NCBI GenBank assembly: GCA_900752435.1
Contig: CAADVD010000027.1
Coordinates: 1 to 52,407 of the forward strand
From: Oscillospiraceae bacterium
GTDB lineage: Bacteria > Bacillota > Clostridia > Oscillospirales > Ruminococcaceae
Direction of reading: 5' to 3'
Length of the DNA stretch: 52,407 nt
Below the pieces are notes generated by a model. That model worked only from the letters and a program-made list of their open reading frames with translations. It was not told where the DNA came from and did not search any database. Both the position numbers and the translations under genes were made by a program. Positions within the stretch are counted from its first letter, which is position 1, and every line of letters starts with the position of its first letter. This document shows positions 7,767-13,837 of the stretch, piece by piece.

Positions 7767-7795
7767 TTTTTCTGTCCCGATTCTCGTGCTATACT
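7767..7795 (+). promoter_or_regulatory. Extended -10 promoter of the TVP38 gene
   Basis: TGC directly before TATACT (7790-7795), with a weak -35 (TTTTTC, 7767-7772). Confidence 0.55.
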
Positions 7796-7822
7796 ATCCT
7801 TAGAAAGGACGGAAAAAAGCGT

Positions 7823-8527
7823 ATGGGAATCAAAGAATGGGATAAAAAGGATAAGAAAAAATTGGTCGGAATCCTGCTTCTTGCTCTGCTCCTCATCGCC
7901 GCCACAATCCTGCTGTTTCCGCTGTTTCAGCAACTGGCGGACGACAAGGGACGGCAGGAGCTGATTGCTTTTGTGCACAGCAAGGGCGCATGGGGCGTGT
8001 TTATCCTGCTGGGCTTACAGCTTTTGCAGGTGGTGGTCGCCGTGATTCCGGGCGAGGTGGTGGAGGTTGTCTCCGGTATGCTCTATGGTACGATTGGCGG
8101 CTGGGCTATTTGTACCGTTGGGGTTCTGCTGAGCAGTATGCTGGTCTTTTTTACGGTGCGCAAGCTGGGCGCCGGCTTTGTGGAAAAAGCGGTTTCCTCG
8201 GAGAAAATGAAGCGGTTTCATTTTCTGCACAACGCCGCGAAGCTGGAGAGCATCATTTTTCTGCTGTTCTTTATTCCGGGAACGCCCAAGGATATTTTGA
8301 CGTATGTAGTTCCGCTCACCGAAGTGAAGCCTGCGCGGTTTTTTCTGATTACTTCTGTGGCGCGGATTCCGTCCATTGTTTCGTCTACCTATGCCGGTGC
8401 GACCATCAGCGACGGCAATTGGAGGATGACGATTTTGATTTTTGCGATTACCGGCGTGGTCGGCTTGGCGGGGATTTTCTTCAACGAAAAGGTGCTTCAG
8501 CATTTGAACCGGCGCAAACAGAAATAG
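7823..8527 (+). CDS. TVP38/TMEM64 (SNARE-associated, DedA-like) membrane protein
   Basis: 234 residues with an N-terminal basic stretch, TM1 (about 15-35), TM2 (about 55-75), then the family core VIPGEVVEVVSGMLYGTIGG (about 74-93), a loop, LLFFIPGTPKDILTYVVPL (about 150-168, the second conserved half with its reentrant proline) and C-terminal TM helices. Members of this superfamily move phospholipids or related small molecules across membranes; the substrate here is not determined. The ATG follows GAAAGGACGG. It has its own promoter and terminator, so it is monocistronic. Confidence 0.88.
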   Translation: MGIKEWDKKDKKKLVGILLLALLLIAATILLFPLFQQLADDKGRQELIAFVHSKGAWGVFILLGLQLLQVVVAVIPGEVVEVVSGMLYGTIGGWAICTVGVLLSSMLVFFTVRKLGAGFVEKAVSSEKMKRFHFLHNAAKLESIIFLLFFIPGTPKDILTYVVPLTEVKPARFFLITSVARIPSIVSSTYAGATISDGNWRMTILIFAITGVVGLAGIFFNEKVLQHLNRRKQK

Positions 8528-8528
8528 C

Positions 8529-8563
8529 AAGAGGGATGCAGTCTTTGACTGCATCCCTCTTTT
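8529..8563 (+). terminator. Intrinsic terminator of the TVP38 gene
   Basis: Perfect 14-bp arms (8529-8542 and 8548-8561) with a 5-nt loop, followed by T residues. Confidence 0.9.
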
Positions 8564-8576
8564 GGAGTGTAATTGT

Positions 8577-8605
8577 TTGCCAAATTCATCGAATTATGTT
8601 ATGAT
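8577..8605 (+). promoter_or_regulatory. Promoter of the small hydrophobic peptide mRNA
   Basis: TTGCCA (8577-8582), 17-bp spacer ending in TGT, TATGAT (8600-8605). The sequence around the -10 is repeated at 8911-8930 (cassette 2). Confidence 0.7.
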
Positions 8606-8668
8606 GGCGGTAAGGTGTTACCATAACGGTGGACGGTTGAATCTTGCCCCAGAAATGGGGTGTCGCCC
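8606..8668 (+). promoter_or_regulatory. Structured leader sequestering the ribosome binding site (copy 1)
   Basis: GGTAA/TTACC arms near the 5' end are followed by a hairpin CCCC-AGAAAT-GGGG; the only plausible Shine-Dalgarno (GGGGTG) for the downstream ATG is on the 3' arm of that hairpin. An outer stem (TGGACGGT with GTCGCCCA) is imperfect. A second copy at 8931-8992 keeps the same layout with a perfect outer stem. Confidence 0.6.
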
Positions 8669-8767
8669 ATGGAAAATGAATACATATGGATTTTGTTAAT
8701 CCTGATTGTGGTTTACAAAATACTGAATGATTCCAACTCCAACGGGAGAAATAATAAAAAGAAATAA
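8669..8767 (+). CDS. 32-residue single-TM peptide, candidate type I toxin
   Basis: The peptide begins MENEYIWILLILIVVYKIL and ends in a polar, Asn/Lys-rich tail (GRNNKKK). One hydrophobic helix (about residues 6-19) with a charged C-terminus is the layout of Fst/Ldr/TxpA-type membrane toxins, although I see no clear sequence match. Translation would start at the ATG at 8669, whose Shine-Dalgarno is buried in a hairpin. The stop codon lies inside a perfect terminator stem, and a consensus promoter on the opposite strand points at it. Below the usual ORF length cut-off, so easily missed. Toxicity is inferred from the layout. Confidence 0.6.
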   Translation: MENEYIWILLILIVVYKILNDSNSNGRNNKKK

Positions 8768-8801
8768 CCGCCCTCAGTCCTAATGATGCGGTTATTTCTT
8801 T
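8758..8801. terminator. Perfect bidirectional terminator shared by sense and antisense RNAs
   Basis: 14-bp arms AAAGAAATAACCGC (8758-8771) and GCGGTTATTTCTTT (8788-8801). T-rich on both exits. The same stem recurs at 9484-9519. Confidence 0.85.
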
Positions 8802-8844
8802 AGCAAACATTGGGGCGAACCGTCTATCGGTAACGCCTTTTTGT
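8758..8844 (-). ncRNA. Candidate antisense (antitoxin) RNA convergent with the peptide mRNA
   Basis: A consensus minus-strand promoter at 8851-8879 would start an RNA near 8844 that runs into the shared terminator, about 85 nt. It is complementary to the 3' end of the peptide mRNA. Its 5' part (GGCGTTACC, then CGGTTCGCCCC) carries CCCCA, able to pair with the GGGGT Shine-Dalgarno, and TTACCG, able to pair with CGGTAA in the leader. No reading frame with a ribosome binding site is seen in it. Confidence 0.5.
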
Positions 8845-8850
8845 ATCTTT

Positions 8851-8879
8851 AGTATACTCTATTTTGATGGAAAAGTCAA
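8851..8879 (-). promoter_or_regulatory. Minus-strand promoter for the antisense RNA
   Basis: On the minus strand TTGACT (8879-8874), 17-bp spacer, TATACT (8856-8851). There is no annotated minus-strand gene downstream that it could serve. Confidence 0.75.
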
Positions 8880-8910
8880 CTTAGTATGCAATAAAAACTT
8901 CTTAAAATCC

Positions 8911-8994
8911 ATCGAAATATGTTATAATAGTGTTCAGGCATTACCGAAAACGATGGGCAGTTGCATCTTGCCCCAGAAACGGGGTACTGCCCTG
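8911..8994 (+). repeat. Second copy of the promoter and structured leader (cassette 2)
   Basis: ATCGAA-TATGTTATAAT matches the copy 1 promoter (TATAAT at 8923-8928). The leader keeps CATCTTGCCCCAGAAA and GGGGT; outer arms GGGCAGT (8955-8961) and ACTGCCC (8986-8992) pair perfectly around the CCCC/GGGG hairpin. The peptide frame is degenerate: GAATACATA is kept, but the ATG is lost and the frame ends after about 17 codons. Confidence 0.7.
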
Positions 8995-9054
8995 TGCGAA
9001 TACATAGGAATGATGCGAATCAATTATTTTATAAAAAGGATGTAAAGTATTATT

Positions 9055-9474
9055 ATGGAGATTGTTAAAATAATTTGTTCTTTTATTCCATTAAATCTTC
9101 TAGGAGTTTTATGCTTTTGGATAGGTTTCAAGCGTTGGAGAACAAGGCTTTCTTGCAATGAAAAAATTCAAGGAATTTTCTTATGCTGCGATGTACTTGG
9201 CTTTGGCAACAATCTTTATACTTCTGCTAAATTTGAATATACCTATCATGGAAGAAAAATAAAACAATATGCACGGGAAAGATTCTCTGCAAAAAAGGGG
9301 AAAACGTTTCAAACAGGAAAGCCCTATCCATTATATGTGAATCCTAAAAATCCACAGATTATTCGATGTACAAAGAAAACATTTCATTTTGAGGATTTTT
9401 TTCTTGTTCTATTAGGGAGCTTTTTTATAGTAGGTTCTCTATTTGTATTGTTTGAACAGATAATAAAATTTTGA
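9055..9474 (+). CDS. DUF3592-like membrane protein inserted in cassette 2
   Basis: 139 residues: TM1 (about 6-24), a soluble beta-rich domain with FEYTYHGRKIKQYAR and YPLYVNPKNPQ (the Y-x-NP-x-NP signature of DUF3592-type proteins), then TM2 (about 115-133). Function is unknown for the family. The ATG is only weakly served by AAAAGGA 14 bases upstream. The gene sits between the degenerate leader copy and a terminator identical in stem to that of cassette 1, and is AT-rich relative to neighbours, suggesting it replaced or was inserted into a second peptide cassette. Confidence 0.7.
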   Translation: MEIVKIICSFIPLNLLGVLCFWIGFKRWRTRLSCNEKIQGIFLCCDVLGFGNNLYTSAKFEYTYHGRKIKQYARERFSAKKGKTFQTGKPYPLYVNPKNPQIIRCTKKTFHFEDFFLVLLGSFFIVGSLFVLFEQIIKF

Positions 9475-9483
9475 AACAATAAA

Positions 9484-9521
9484 AAATAACCGCTCCAACT
9501 TCAATTCGTGCGGTTATTTCT
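9484..9521. terminator. Terminator of cassette 2, same stem as cassette 1
   Basis: AAATAACCGC (9484-9493) and GCGGTTATTT (9510-9519), then CTTCG on plus and A/T-rich sequence on minus. Confidence 0.8.
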
Positions 9522-9591
9522 TCGTTTTGATGCAACTGTTAATCTTGCACACAAAGAAATTGGCGGCAGGACAGAAACGCTGTTTTTGTGC

Positions 9592-9621
9592 ATTATTTTT
9601 TGGATAAGGGCTTTTGTTCAA
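9592..9621 (-). promoter_or_regulatory. Possible antisense promoter of cassette 2
   Basis: On the minus strand TTGAAC (9621-9616), 18-bp spacer, AATAAT (9597-9592), oriented towards the terminator at 9484-9521. The RNA would contain CAGTTGCATC, which also occurs in the cassette 2 leader. Weaker than the cassette 1 equivalent. Confidence 0.35.
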
Positions 9622-9630
9622 TCCCCTTTG

Positions 9631-9661
9631 TTGACACTGCGCGCCGAATTTATGGTATACT
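9631..9661 (+). promoter_or_regulatory. Promoter of the HAD phosphatase/dinB unit
   Basis: TTGACA (9631-9636), 19-bp spacer ending in TGG (extended -10), TATACT (9656-9661). Confidence 0.7.
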
Positions 9662-9698
9662 TAATTATTATACCACATGGCTTGAGGGGGATTCATTC

Positions 9699-10589
9699 GT
9701 GCGTTATCGCATTCTTGTGCTGGATATTGACGGCACGCTCACCAATTCACAAAAAGAAATTTCACCAGCCACCAAACAGGCTTTGCACGACTTGCAGGCA
9801 AGCGGCGTGAAGGTCGTGTTGGCGTCCGGCCGACCAACCTGCGGCATGACCCACGTTGCCAAAGAGATTGAGCTGGAGCGCTTCGGTGGCTTTCTGCTGT
9901 CCTACAACGGCGGCCGCATTACTGACTGCAAAACGGGTCAAATTATTTATCAGAAGGTACTGCCCAACGCTTGTATTGCGCCGTTGTATGCGTTCGCGAA
10001 AGAGCATGGGGTGCACATCATGTCCTATGAGAACGACCAAATCATCACGGAGCATCCGGATGATCCGTATGTGGAAGTTGAGGCACGCATCAACCGCATG
10101 TTTTTAAAGCCGGTCAACGATTTTGTCCGCACCATCCAGTTTCCGGTGGTGAAATGTATTTTCACAGGGGACGGCGGGGTGCTGGAAGCGCTGGAGCCTA
10201 TGGCGGTCCGCGAATTTGAAGAGCTGAATATTTACCGCTCCGAACCGTTCTTTTTGGAAATTATGCCGCCGAGCATTGACAAAGCGTATTCGCTTTCTAA
10301 ACTGCTGGAACACCTCGGGCTGACGAAAGAACAGATGGTGGCTTGCGGCGATGGCTTTAACGATCTGTCGATGATTGAATACGCTGGAATGGGCGTGGCT
10401 ATGGCCAACGCTCAGCCCGTGGTGAAGCGGGCGGCGGACTGGATTACGTCATCCAACGATGAGGACGGCATTGTGCGCGTCATTCACAAGTTTTTCAACA
10501 ATGGAGAAAGCGTATGGAGCGAACCATTCTCCACTGCGACTGCAACGGCTTCTACGCGTCGGTCGCATGTGTGCAAAATCCAAAATTAA
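9699..10589 (+). CDS. Cof-type HAD-superfamily hydrolase (sugar-phosphatase-like)
   Basis: 296 residues from the GTG at 9699, preceded by GAGGGGG; an upstream in-frame ATG at 9588 precedes the promoter and is rejected. Motif I LDIDGTLTNS (nucleophile D9), motif II VLASGR, and motif III/IV CGDGFNDLSMIEYAG near the C-terminus define the Cof/YidA class with a C2B cap. It dephosphorylates small phosphorylated metabolites; the substrate cannot be read. The family core ends near HKFF; the last 28 or so residues are encoded inside the start of the polymerase gene, a 76-bp overlap in another frame. Confidence 0.88.
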   Translation: MRYRILVLDIDGTLTNSQKEISPATKQALHDLQASGVKVVLASGRPTCGMTHVAKEIELERFGGFLLSYNGGRITDCKTGQIIYQKVLPNACIAPLYAFAKEHGVHIMSYENDQIITEHPDDPYVEVEARINRMFLKPVNDFVRTIQFPVVKCIFTGDGGVLEALEPMAVREFEELNIYRSEPFFLEIMPPSIDKAYSLSKLLEHLGLTKEQMVACGDGFNDLSMIEYAGMGVAMANAQPVVKRAADWITSSNDEDGIVRVIHKFFNNGESVWSEPFSTATATASTRRSHVCKIQN

Positions 10590-11722
10590 AGACAGTGCCC
10601 ATGGCGGTTTGCGGCAATCCCGAGAACCGCCATGGGATTATTTTGGCCAAAAACGAGCTGGCGAAGGCATACGGCATTGTGACGGCGGAAACGGTGTGGC
10701 AGGCGCAGAAAAAGTGCCCGCAGTTGGTGCTGGTGCCGCCCAATCATGCGGAATACCGCGCGGTTTCCAAACGAATCAACGCGATTTATCAGCAGTACAC
10801 CGACATGGTGGAGCCGTTCAGCATCGATGAAAGCTGGTTGGATGTGACGGGAAGCCGCAAACTGTTCGGCGACGGCAAAACGATTGCGGATGAGCTGAGA
10901 CAGCGCGTGCGGGAGGAAATCGGCGTCACCATTTCGGTTGGCGTGAGCTTCAACAAGGTATTTGCCAAAATGGGAAGCGACTACAAAAAGCCGGACGCCA
11001 CCACGGTGATTACACGCGCCAATTACAAGCGGCTGTTGTTTCCGCTTCCAGTGACGGATATGCTGTTTGTGGGCAAGAGCGCTGCGGAAAAGCTTGCGAA
11101 GATGCACATTGCCACCATCGGCGATTTGGCGCAGAGCGACCAGACCCGTCTCAGCTTGGCACTCGGCAAGCTCGGCGAAACGATTTGGGAGTACGCCAAC
11201 GGGCTGGAGGACAGTCCGGTTCGGCGGTTTGATGAAGAGCGGGAAATCAAGTCGGTGGGCAACGGCATGACATTCCGGCGGAATTTGGAGGGCTTGGAGG
11301 ATATCAAGACCGGTGTGCTGGCGCTGGCGGACAGCGTGGCGATGCGGTTGCGCAAGGATGGCTTGCAGTGCTGGGGCGTACAGGTGACCATCAAAGATCC
11401 GGAATTTCGGGTGATTTCACGTCAGCGGCAGTTGAATCATGCTACGGATTTGGCGAAGGAAATCAGCGAAGAGGTGCTTAAGCTGGTGCTGGAGGCATGG
11501 AAGCTGGAACAGCCCATTCGGATGCTCACCGTGACGGCGATTCATTTGACGGGACAGGACACCGGTTATCAGACGAATTTGTTTGCGCCGGATGCGGCGG
11601 AGAAGAACGAGAAGCAGGAAAAGCTGGAAGCCGCGATGGACGCGATTCGCGGAAAGTACGGAAAAGGTGCGGTGCGCTGGGGACGAACCATGAAGAACGA
11701 TTTGGGAATTGATGAGGACTGA
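10514..11722 (+). CDS. Y-family DNA polymerase (DinB/UmuC-like)
   Basis: 402 residues; the ATG follows GGAG at seven bases, inside the end of the HAD gene. LHCDCNGFYASVAC (about 6-19) holds the first metal-binding Asp (D9) and a tyrosine at the steric-gate position (Y14); FSIDESWLDVTG holds the second acidic pair (D/E). VGKSAAEKLAKMHIATIGDL is the thumb HhH region and the rest is the little-finger domain. QTNLF in the C-terminal tail fits a beta-clamp-binding peptide. It performs translesion synthesis. The second Asp of the usual D-x-D is Asn here (DCN), which I believe is common in clostridial relatives. Confidence 0.9.
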   Translation: MERTILHCDCNGFYASVACVQNPKLKTVPMAVCGNPENRHGIILAKNELAKAYGIVTAETVWQAQKKCPQLVLVPPNHAEYRAVSKRINAIYQQYTDMVEPFSIDESWLDVTGSRKLFGDGKTIADELRQRVREEIGVTISVGVSFNKVFAKMGSDYKKPDATTVITRANYKRLLFPLPVTDMLFVGKSAAEKLAKMHIATIGDLAQSDQTRLSLALGKLGETIWEYANGLEDSPVRRFDEEREIKSVGNGMTFRRNLEGLEDIKTGVLALADSVAMRLRKDGLQCWGVQVTIKDPEFRVISRQRQLNHATDLAKEISEEVLKLVLEAWKLEQPIRMLTVTAIHLTGQDTGYQTNLFAPDAAEKNEKQEKLEAAMDAIRGKYGKGAVRWGRTMKNDLGIDED

Positions 11723-11784
11723 GCCTGCGCCGTTTTCATAGGGGGAAAGCGGCATTCGTCGAAAAACTTTTGGCGATTTGACAA

Positions 11785-11813
11785 TTGCCATTTTGACAAT
11801 TTTATGGTATTAT
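11785..11813 (+). promoter_or_regulatory. Promoter of the MATE transporter gene
   Basis: TTGCCA (11785-11790), 17-bp spacer ending in TGG (extended -10), TATTAT (11808-11813). Two nearby TTGACA hexamers (11778 and 11793) do not have the right spacing. Confidence 0.65.
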
Positions 11814-11823
11814 AAAAAGCAAC

Positions 11824-11879
11824 AACGAGTTGTGTGAACCATGTAAATCCAGTTGGTTCACACAACTCGTTCTTTTTTT
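11824..11879 (+). terminator. Terminator hairpin in the MATE leader (possible attenuator)
   Basis: Perfect 17-bp arms (11824-11840 and 11855-11871), 14-nt loop, then CTTTTTTT. It starts within about 5 nt of the predicted transcription start and more than 40 bases before the MATE start codon; it could also terminate read-through from dinB. Confidence 0.75.
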
Positions 11880-11920
11880 GTCTAAAAATTTCAATTGCAA
11901 TGGAGGAAGAGATAATAGCA

Positions 11921-13309
11921 ATGGAACAAACAATTTCACAGAATAAGATGGGAATGCAGTCCGTGTCCAAGCTGATGCTGGGGATGGGGATACCGATGAT
12001 TATTTCGATGATGGTGCAGGCGTTTTACAACATTGTGGACAGCTATTTTGTCAGCAACATCGCCGATGCGGACGGTGTGGTCAACATGGGGGATTATGCC
12101 GTCAACGCACTGACGCTTTCGTTTCCGGTGCAAATGCTGATTATTGCCATCGGCGTGGGAACCGGTGTGGGCGTCAACGCACTGCTTTCCCGTTCGCTGG
12201 GCGCCGGTCAGCAGGAGCAGGCGAACCGCGTGGCTGGAAATGCCATTTTTGTTGGGATTTGCACCTATGTGGTTTTTCTGCTGTTCGGTCTGTTTGGTGT
12301 GCGGTGGTTTTTGGAAACGCAGACGTCCGATCCGATTATTTTGGAATTGGGCTATGAGTACTTGAGCATTTGCAGTATCGTGTCCTTTGGCGCGGTTGGC
12401 TCCATGATTTATGAGAAGCTGCTGCAGAGCACGGGAAAAACTGTGTTTTCGACCATTGCACAGTTGGCTGGAGCGATTGCAAACGTGGTTCTTGACCCCA
12501 TTTTGATTTATGGCTGGCTGGGCGCGCCGGAAATGGGAATTACAGGCGCGGCAGTTGCGACTGTCATCGGGCAGATTTTGACGCTGGTGCTGAGCATGGT
12601 GTTCCACTACGGCTGGAATCGGGAAATCAACGGTAGTCCCCGTTATTTGAAACCGGACGGCAAGACGATCGGCCGTATTTATAAAGTGGGCGCGCCGGCC
12701 ATTTTGATGCAGGCGCTGATGTCGGTGATGGCGTATGGCGTCAACATCATTTTCGGCTTGGTTTCGGCTTCGGCGGTTACGGCTTACGGAATTTACTACA
12801 AAATCCAGCAATTTGTGTTCTTTGCCGCGTTTGGACTGAACAACGCCATCATTCCGATTGTGGCGTTCAATTATGGGAAAAACGACCGGAAGCGCGTGCA
12901 GGACGGTGTGCGGTATGGATTGCTGTATACGCTGCTGCTGATGTTGATTGGTGCGGTTGGATTGCAGTTGTTTGCAAAACCGATTTGCGGCGTTTTTGCA
13001 CTTTCGGAAGAATCGCAGATGCTTTGTATTCGCGCGATTCGCGTGGTGACGTTTGGCTATCTGTTTGCTGGTGCGAACATTGCGTTTCAGGGAATCTTTC
13101 AGGCGCTGGGATGCGGTGTGAAATCGCTGGTGCTGTCGCTGATACGGCTGATTGTGGTGGCACTGCCGCTGGCATGGTGTTTGACGCTGGTGGACGATGC
13201 GGCCAATATGGTTTGGCTTGCGTTCCCGATTGCGGAGGGATGCGGATTTGTGGTTGCGCTGGTACTGATGCGGATCGTATCGAAAGCGAAAATTGAGAAG
13301 TTGAAATAA
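11921..13309 (+). CDS. MATE family multidrug/cation efflux transporter
   Basis: 462 residues from the ATG at 11921, behind the purine-rich GGAGGAAGAG; an in-frame ATG at 11900 has no ribosome binding site. Twelve hydrophobic segments in two six-helix halves are visible. MGIPMIISMMVQAFYNIVDSYF is the family N-terminus, and AYGIYYKIQQFVFFAAFGLNNAIIPIVAFNYG matches the conserved start of the second half. It exports organic cations in exchange for Na+ or H+. The leader contains a strong terminator, suggesting conditional expression. Confidence 0.92.
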   Translation: MEQTISQNKMGMQSVSKLMLGMGIPMIISMMVQAFYNIVDSYFVSNIADADGVVNMGDYAVNALTLSFPVQMLIIAIGVGTGVGVNALLSRSLGAGQQEQANRVAGNAIFVGICTYVVFLLFGLFGVRWFLETQTSDPIILELGYEYLSICSIVSFGAVGSMIYEKLLQSTGKTVFSTIAQLAGAIANVVLDPILIYGWLGAPEMGITGAAVATVIGQILTLVLSMVFHYGWNREINGSPRYLKPDGKTIGRIYKVGAPAILMQALMSVMAYGVNIIFGLVSASAVTAYGIYYKIQQFVFFAAFGLNNAIIPIVAFNYGKNDRKRVQDGVRYGLLYTLLLMLIGAVGLQLFAKPICGVFALSEESQMLCIRAIRVVTFGYLFAGANIAFQGIFQALGCGVKSLVLSLIRLIVVALPLAWCLTLVDDAANMVWLAFPIAEGCGFVVALVLMRIVSKAKIEKLK

Positions 13310-13320
13310 ACATAACATCA

Positions 13321-13356
13321 AAGGAGCACGAATGGTTGAAATTCGTGCTCCTTTTC
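13321..13356 (+). terminator. Intrinsic terminator of the MATE gene
   Basis: Perfect 13-bp arms (13321-13333 and 13341-13353), 7-nt loop, ending in TTTT. Confidence 0.85.
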
Positions 13357-13374
13357 GTTGCCTTACGGTTGTCT

Positions 13375-13566
13375 TTATTCGGGCGGAAATTTGAGTTTCT
13401 GCTTGCTTGGAACATGAAAATGCTTGCAGGCCGGGGTGTTGCTCATGCGGTCTTTCAGAAGCGGGTGCGTGCAGTGTCCGCGGCAAAGGGGTTCATAGCG
13501 CTCATCGGTTTTGATGTAATGAAGCCGAAAGTAGTGGCAGGATGAGCAGGTTTGATTTGGTTTCAT
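13375..13566 (-). CDS. Small cysteine-rich hypothetical protein
   Basis: 63 residues with a CSSC pair near the N-terminus, then CRGHC and ACKHF, giving five Cys and several His in a spacing that could bind zinc or an iron-sulfur centre. No hydrophobic segment or signal peptide. The ATG at 13566 is preceded by AAGGAG at ten bases, supporting a real gene. I do not recognise a named family. It stands alone, converging on the MATE gene. Confidence 0.7.
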   Translation of the reverse strand: MKPNQTCSSCHYFRLHYIKTDERYEPLCRGHCTHPLLKDRMSNTPACKHFHVPSKQKLKFPPE

Positions 13567-13743
13567 TATACAGCATCTCCTTACAACTGGTTATTTCATC
13601 TCATTATAATACAAAAACGTGGCACAAGGAGAAAATGATGTCAAAGTGATGTCAAAATAATTTCATTTTATTTGATATAGAGAAATACCAGTTTGTATAA
13701 GAATTTAAATGCTTTTTTACTGAAGATACGCAGTCAAAAAGGC

Positions 13744-13810
13744 AACGATGTTTTGTTGATTCCATTGCCGCAGAAATTGCACTGGGCGTTGGACATGCCA
13801 AAACATCGTT
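13744..13810 (-). terminator. Long-loop inverted repeat after the phospholipase-like gene
   Basis: 12-bp perfect arms AACGATGTTTTG and CAAAACATCGTT separated by 43 nt; on the minus strand the stem is followed by GCCTTTTT. The loop holds a 20-codon frame with a CxxCG motif (start at 13796), too weakly supported to call a gene. Confidence 0.5.
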
Positions 13811-13837
13811 CCCTGTTATGAATTGGATGAAACCTGT

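Noticed and set aside
8586..8810. 74-codon minus-strand frame over the peptide cassette
   Set aside because: It starts at an ATG without an RBS and reads through the terminator stem and the opposite leader; better explained as non-coding antisense sequence.
10541..10555. Loss of catalytic function in the Y-family polymerase because of Asn in the D-x-D position
   Set aside because: The essential first Asp and the SIDE acidic pair are present; the second position varies in related proteins, so activity is not in doubt on this basis.
11936..13486. 516-codon minus-strand frame opposite the MATE gene
   Set aside because: Composition (His, Gln, Arg-rich, no hydrophobic or catalytic pattern) fits a shadow frame; the plus strand encodes a clear 12-TM transporter.
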